A program made the translations under genes and the position numbers. Below are positions 5,371 through 8,664 of a stretch of 8,664 nt of DNA, piece by piece. This DNA is from Desulfobacteraceae bacterium. Its GTDB lineage: Bacteria; Desulfobacterota; Desulfobacteria; Desulfobacterales; BuS5. Under the pieces are notes generated by a model. The model saw only the letters and a program-made list of their open reading frames with translations, did no database searches and was not told the origin of the DNA. Position 1 is the stretch's first letter, and every line of letters begins with the position of its first letter. The stretch lies in NCBI GenBank assembly GCA_030642865.1, contig DAOWMW010000047.1:1-8664 (forward strand), in the 5' to 3' direction.

Positions 5371-8292
5371 TTATTGCACAGTTACTTTCGGTTTCACCAC
5401 AACCGTTGCCTGCTTATCAATTTCAAAATATTGTTCAGCAAGTAAAGAGACCTCTTTCGGAGTAATCGAGACATAATCTTCCATTATTGTCCTGCTCCAA
5501 TCAAGTTGCTCAGGATGTTCCATGGAGCCTGAAAGGACTCTGCCCAGCCAGTAATCATTAGTTTCCATCATATCCTTTATGCTGGTGGCAACAGGATTAA
5601 TGGCCAGTTTCAACTCTTCCTCACTTACACCATTTAATGCAAGATCCGCTGCTATTTTTGAAACTTCCTTTTTGACCATATCAATTATATCAGGCTTCAC
5701 ATGGACAAATATCTGAAAAAGGCCATAACCTTTATAAGCCTTGCTGGGCATATTAAAAGCAAAGGGGGAATAAGTGATGGACTGTTTTTCCCTGATTGTG
5801 TGCATTAATCTATTTGAAAATATTTTGGCCAGAATGGAAAGACGACGTGTTCTGCTGATATTCCAGATATCTGCAGTGGAATATGCTGCCACCAAAAGAG
5901 CCTTCTGAATTTTGGTATCAATGAAGATCTCCTTTGATTCACCTTCCGGAAAATCGATGGGTCCTTCGAGTTTAACATCATCCGGCCCATCTCTTTTTTC
6001 AAGGGTTCCAAAATATTGAGAAACTTTTCTTTTTATTTCTTCAGGATCAAAGTCTCCCACCACAGAAATCTCAATGGGAGCATGATTTAATGGATGACTG
6101 ATCCAGGATTTGACATTTTTCAATGTAAGCCTGGAAAATTCATCTAAAAAAGGAACCCCAAATCTCCCATCACCCCCTGCAAGAAATCGGGTCCCATAAA
6201 GAGGCATGCCGCCATCTATGGTGTGGGAGGCAGAAGCATATCTTTGTTTAAACTTTTCCTTTGCAAAAGAATATGCATCTTCCCTGAACCCCGGATCAGT
6301 AACATGGGCATACAAAAGCTCAAAAAGGAGGGAAACCTCTTTTTTGATAGTTTCACCCTGAAAATAAAAGGAATTGTCTCCTATACCAAATGAGACATAT
6401 GTATTCTTACCAGCCAGAGACTGCTCCAGTTCTTCTTTATCAAGCCCCCCTAGCCCGCTTTCATTAATCACCATTTCAGAAAGATTGGAAAGCCCCGGCA
6501 GGCTCCGGGGTTCTGCGGAACGTCCCCTTCCAAACAAAAATTTAACAGAAATTTGATCAGCCTTAAAATTTGTCTGTTTAAGATTTAAGCGAACACCATT
6601 TTTATAATCTATCTGTGTTACTCCCAAATCAGATATAACAGAACTTTTAAGGATCTCCCCTACCCCCACAGGCTCAGACAAATAGGGAAAAATCGAACAT
6701 TTTCCCTCCTTTGGCTTTACCACCGGCACTTCCATGCTCCGCTTAAAAGTATCGAGTATATCCTTTTCTGGATCAGATATCTCATCAGAAAATTTTGCAT
6801 TCCCGGTTAACATAACAAGCCTGTGATCCGGTGACCAGGTCTTTTTAAAAGCTTCATGGAGCTGTTTTAAAGAAATTTCTCTTATCATGGGAGAGAGGAT
6901 TTCTTTTTTTTGTCCAGGGGACATAAAAACCTTGCCGCCATTTACATGCCTTATAAATTCCCTGGCAATGGCACCGCTGTATCGAGTGGGAGATTTTTGG
7001 ACAGCCCCATCCAATGCCGCCATATAATCCTTTTTTACCCTTTCAAGTTCAGAAGCAACAAAACCATATTTTATTGCTTTTCGTAAAGTCTGTTCCAAAA
7101 AAGGTAAGGCCTTTCTCCAATTTTCAGGGCTGCTTTTAGCAGTAATCTCGGCATATTCTACCCTGTGCAGATATATGCCGGAACCAATGGAAGCACTGAC
7201 AAAAGGGGTCCCGGGCTTACCGATCATCGCATCAATACGGTTCTGGACAATCCTGTCTGCAATATCCTTTATAAGTAAATATTTTTGGAACAGGAGAGAA
7301 TCGGGTACCTCATCTATTATTCTTACGACTTCAATGGTGGATTCAGCACTCCCGACATCCTTCTCACCATGGTAAAAAGCCTTCACACCCCTGTGATCAG
7401 TTTTGCCCCAGATAATCGGAGGGGGCTCGGGGCCTCTGGGTGATAACTCGAAAAATATATCATTAATTTTTGGGATCAAAGCATCAACCTTAAAATCTCC
7501 CACGATCACAAGTATCATATTTTCAGGTCTGTAATAAGAATCATAAAAGCCCTTTAAAAGTTTTCTGTCAGCATTGACGATTATTTTTTCCTTCCCTATG
7601 GGGAGTCGTCTGGATATTTTCACATCGGGGAGTTCAAACTTGATGGCTTCGACAAAAGTTCTATACATGGATGAATCACGGGTTCTTTTCTCTGAAAGTA
7701 TAACCCCTCGTTCCCTGTCTATTTCAGACTGTAATAAAAGAGCGCCTTCAGCGTAGTCTTTAATCACGACAAAGGCATCTGCAATACTCCCGGGGTTTCC
7801 ATCCGGCAAAAATATATCATAAACAGTCTCAAAAAAACCGGTGTGAGCATTGGCATCTGCGCCAAAATCCATACCTATTCCCTGAAAATATTTTACAAGC
7901 TCTCCAGGTTTAAAATGGGTTGATCCGCAAAAAAGGAGATGCTCTAAAAAATGAGCAATCCCCTGTTCATCCTCAGCCTCATTCATTGAGCCAACCTGAA
8001 CATCAAGATGAATACTCACCCTGTCCCTTGGATTCTGATTTGCCATCAAAGCATACCTGAACCCATTTGCTAATTTGCCAAAAACCACGGCAGGATCCGC
8101 CAGAAGATCACTCTTTTCGTGGGGCCACCGGGGCAAATCAGTCACCTGTTCAGCATAGGCCATGGCAGATATGGAAAAAAAGAGTTGCTCATTATAACCA
8201 GGGGGGGGCAAAAAAAACAAAAGGTGCAAAAGGGCTGAATAAAACAATAAACGAAAAGGATTACACAAATTTTTGGTCACTACTTTCAGCAT
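5371..8292 (-). CDS. Secreted M16 family zinc metallopeptidase (insulinase/PqqL-like), full length
   Basis: A 973-residue, two-lobed peptidase of the inverzincin (M16) family, probably periplasmic, degrading peptides or small unfolded proteins. The zinc site HFLEH is at 114-118 (His114, Glu117, His118). The third ligand Glu194 lies 76 residues on in DRERGVILSEKR, the spacing seen in M16 enzymes. The first M16_C domain follows (NADRKLLKGFYDSYYRPENM). The second half lacks a zinc motif, as expected, but carries the Arg-Tyr pair R834/Y841 in IREKQSITYSP, the arrangement used by insulin-degrading enzyme. The N-terminus has basic residues, a hydrophobic stretch (about 14-29), a PPPGYNEQ interruption and a second hydrophobic stretch ending AMAYA before EQ, a likely signal peptidase I site near 47. 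AAGGA (8301-8305) lies 8 nt before the ATG. Length and layout resemble E. coli PqqL (about 930 residues). The substrate is not predictable. Confidence 0.93.
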   Translation of the reverse strand: MLKVVTKNLCNPFRLLFYSALLHLLFFLPPPGYNEQLFFSISAMAYAEQVTDLPRWPHEKSDLLADPAVVFGKLANGFRYALMANQNPRDRVSIHLDVQVGSMNEAEDEQGIAHFLEHLLFCGSTHFKPGELVKYFQGIGMDFGADANAHTGFFETVYDIFLPDGNPGSIADAFVVIKDYAEGALLLQSEIDRERGVILSEKRTRDSSMYRTFVEAIKFELPDVKISRRLPIGKEKIIVNADRKLLKGFYDSYYRPENMILVIVGDFKVDALIPKINDIFFELSPRGPEPPPIIWGKTDHRGVKAFYHGEKDVGSAESTIEVVRIIDEVPDSLLFQKYLLIKDIADRIVQNRIDAMIGKPGTPFVSASIGSGIYLHRVEYAEITAKSSPENWRKALPFLEQTLRKAIKYGFVASELERVKKDYMAALDGAVQKSPTRYSGAIAREFIRHVNGGKVFMSPGQKKEILSPMIREISLKQLHEAFKKTWSPDHRLVMLTGNAKFSDEISDPEKDILDTFKRSMEVPVVKPKEGKCSIFPYLSEPVGVGEILKSSVISDLGVTQIDYKNGVRLNLKQTNFKADQISVKFLFGRGRSAEPRSLPGLSNLSEMVINESGLGGLDKEELEQSLAGKNTYVSFGIGDNSFYFQGETIKKEVSLLFELLYAHVTDPGFREDAYSFAKEKFKQRYASASHTIDGGMPLYGTRFLAGGDGRFGVPFLDEFSRLTLKNVKSWISHPLNHAPIEISVVGDFDPEEIKRKVSQYFGTLEKRDGPDDVKLEGPIDFPEGESKEIFIDTKIQKALLVAAYSTADIWNISRTRRLSILAKIFSNRLMHTIREKQSITYSPFAFNMPSKAYKGYGLFQIFVHVKPDIIDMVKKEVSKIAADLALNGVSEEELKLAINPVATSIKDMMETNDYWLGRVLSGSMEHPEQLDWSRTIMEDYVSITPKEVSLLAEQYFEIDKQATVVVKPKVTVQ
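8201..8217 (-). repeat. Adjacent homopolymer tracts (C8 and T8 on the coding strand) in the peptidase signal peptide
   Basis: Eight Gs at 8201-8208, one C, then eight As at 8210-8217 on the plus strand. On the coding strand these give T8-G-C8, encoding the LFFLPPP part of the leader of the M16 peptidase (codons 25-31). Such tracts are prone to slipped-strand length change. Confidence 0.9.
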
Positions 8293-8352
8293 ATAATAAT
8301 TCCTTAATTAAGACGCAGTACAGGCCTTAAAATAAAATTTTTGGGGATTATC

Positions 8353-8410
8353 TATAGATTTTCAGATAATAACCCGATTTTAGAATTGGGACAAGAATCC
8401 AGGGAGGAAA
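8353..8410 (+). repeat. Dispersed repeat, direct copy 3a upstream of the peptidase
   Basis: The core TATAGATTTTCAGATAAT (8353-8370) matches the copy-1 right arm at 17 of 18 positions. The match to copy 2 continues through ACCC, GATTTTAGAATTGG, ACAA and GGGAGGAAA (ending 8410) with only a few changes and short indels. It starts 61 bp upstream of the peptidase ATG. No inverted partner is visible nearby. A small 7-bp stem, ATTATCT (8347-8353) against AGATAAT (8364-8370), overlaps its edge. Confidence 0.7.
8366..8394 (-). promoter_or_regulatory. Candidate sigma70-type promoter for the M16 peptidase, inside repeat copy 3a
   Basis: On the minus strand a TTGTCC -35 (8389-8394) is followed after 17 nt by a TATTAT -10 (8366-8371), 5 of 6 to consensus. 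Transcription would start near 8359, giving a leader of about 65 nt before the AAGGA/ATG of the peptidase. The two boxes lie in the most conserved parts of the repeat. Prediction by eye only. Confidence 0.35.
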
Positions 8411-8418
8411 GCGTATTG

Positions 8419-8460
8419 CATAAATTATCACATAATTACCCATTTTAGGAATCGGCAAAA
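8419..8460 (+). repeat. Dispersed repeat, direct copy 3b
   Basis: CATAAATTATCACATAAT (8419-8436) matches the family core at 15 of 18 positions. It is followed by TACCCATTTTAGGAATCGGCA, the family tail with one base deleted after CCC. It lies in tandem 66 bp after copy 3a and merges at its end into the 11-bp tandem repeat. Confidence 0.65.
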
Positions 8461-8494
8461 AATCGGCAAGAAATCAGCAAAAAATCGGCAAAAA
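8451..8494. repeat. Four-unit 11-bp tandem repeat with phased A-tracts
   Basis: The units are ATCGGCAAAAA (8451-8461), ATCGGCAAGAA (8462-8472), ATCAGCAAAAA (8473-8483) and ATCGGCAAAAA (8484-8494). The 11-bp period puts A-tracts about one helical turn apart, an arrangement known to bend DNA. The first unit is the tail of repeat copy 3b, so the array probably arose by local amplification of that tail. Confidence 0.85.
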
Positions 8495-8513
8495 TCTGGA
8501 GCGGGGATATAAT
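8485..8513 (+). promoter_or_regulatory. Candidate divergent plus-strand promoter after the phased A-tracts
   Basis: A perfect TATAAT (8508-8513) is preceded, 17 nt upstream, by TCGGCA (8485-8490), 4 of 6 to TTGACA. It lies just after the phased A-tract array and would direct transcription into the long palindrome at 8546-8664. AT-rich DNA yields such matches by chance. Confidence 0.3.
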
Positions 8514-8545
8514 ACTAATCGTATAAGGATTCGATCGAAAATAAA

Positions 8546-8664
8546 TTGGCAATTTTAAGTGTTGAGGCGCCTGCCTGACAAGGCGTGAAAACGCAGGAAT
8601 ATCAAGATATTTATACGTTTTCGTAACGCAGTCAGGCAGGATGGATCGACGCTTAAAATGCTAA
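8546..8664. repeat. Long imperfect palindrome (hairpin or MITE/REP-like element) reaching the window edge
   Basis: The two halves are imperfect inverted copies. ATTTTAAG (8552-8559) pairs with CTTAAAAT (8652-8659), CCTGCCTGAC (8570-8579) with GTCAGGCAGG (8631-8640), and GCGT (8583-8586) with ACGC (8626-8629). GAAAACG (8587-8593) pairs with CGTTTTC (8616-8622), and AATATC (8598-8603) with GATATT (8606-8611). The outermost TTGGC (8546-8550) pairs with GCTAA (8660-8664) allowing one G-T, so the fold ends at the last base. No coding region is visible. As RNA or single-stranded DNA it would fold into one long rod. Confidence 0.75.

Larger units (their letters stand above)
8293..8664. other. Gene-free 372-bp region upstream of the peptidase
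   Basis: No credible protein gene is present. From left to right it holds the peptidase leader with its ribosome site, repeat copies 3a and 3b, the 11-bp array, a candidate plus-strand promoter, a 10-bp palindrome TTCGATCGAA (8530-8539) and the long palindrome. No terminator with a T-run is evident. Confidence 0.7.

Noticed and set aside
8450..8494. 11-bp repeats as a CRISPR or iteron origin
   Set aside because: No spacers between the units, and no replication initiator gene; simple tandem array.
8530..8539. Perfect 10-bp palindrome TTCGATCGAA as an operator
   Set aside because: Single short palindrome with no second copy or known regulator nearby; noted in the gene-free region only.
8546..8664. 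Palindrome as an integron attC site
   Set aside because: The ends lack the RYYYAAC/GTTRRRY core sites in the right places, and no integrase or cassette array is present.

Overview
The window is AT-rich bacterial DNA with five protein genes, all on the minus strand. The gene content suggests a Gram-negative, probably anaerobic bacterium, and a marine-type Desulfobacterales-like sulfate reducer is my best guess. The reasons are a leucine/isovalerate degradation module ending in acetoacetyl-CoA synthetase, a periplasmic M16 peptidase with a signal peptide, and intergenic regions rich in repeats. There is no taxonomic marker gene here, so this assignment is inference.

Reading in the direction of transcription (right to left), the order is: a secreted M16 zinc peptidase of about 970 residues (8292-5371); a LOG/TIGR00730-family nucleotide phosphoribohydrolase (5167-4517); a methylcrotonyl-CoA-carboxylase-type carboxyltransferase (4317-2677); an AUH/LiuC-type enoyl-CoA hydratase (2587-1790); and an acetoacetyl-CoA synthetase whose 3' end is cut off by the window edge (1705-1). 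The last three are separated by only 84-89 bp and fit one pathway. Methylcrotonyl-CoA is carboxylated to 3-methylglutaconyl-CoA and hydrated to HMG-CoA. HMG-CoA is cleaved by a lyase not present here to acetyl-CoA and acetoacetate, and acetoacetate is re-activated to acetoacetyl-CoA. The biotin carboxylase/carrier subunit, isovaleryl-CoA dehydrogenase and HMG-CoA lyase are not in the window.

The intergenic regions hold the least ordinary material. A dispersed repeat with core TATAGATTGTCACATAAT occurs six times. Two copies, at 4352-4459 and 5214-5330, are paired with inverted copies to give MITE-like elements of about 110 bp. Two further direct copies lie at 8353-8460. A copy sits 35-60 bp upstream of the start codon of three of the five genes. 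At the right edge, a four-unit 11-bp tandem repeat with helically phased A-tracts is followed by a plausible plus-strand promoter and a roughly 119-bp imperfect palindrome that reaches the last base of the window. I see no CRISPR array, tRNA, rRNA, transposase or defence gene.
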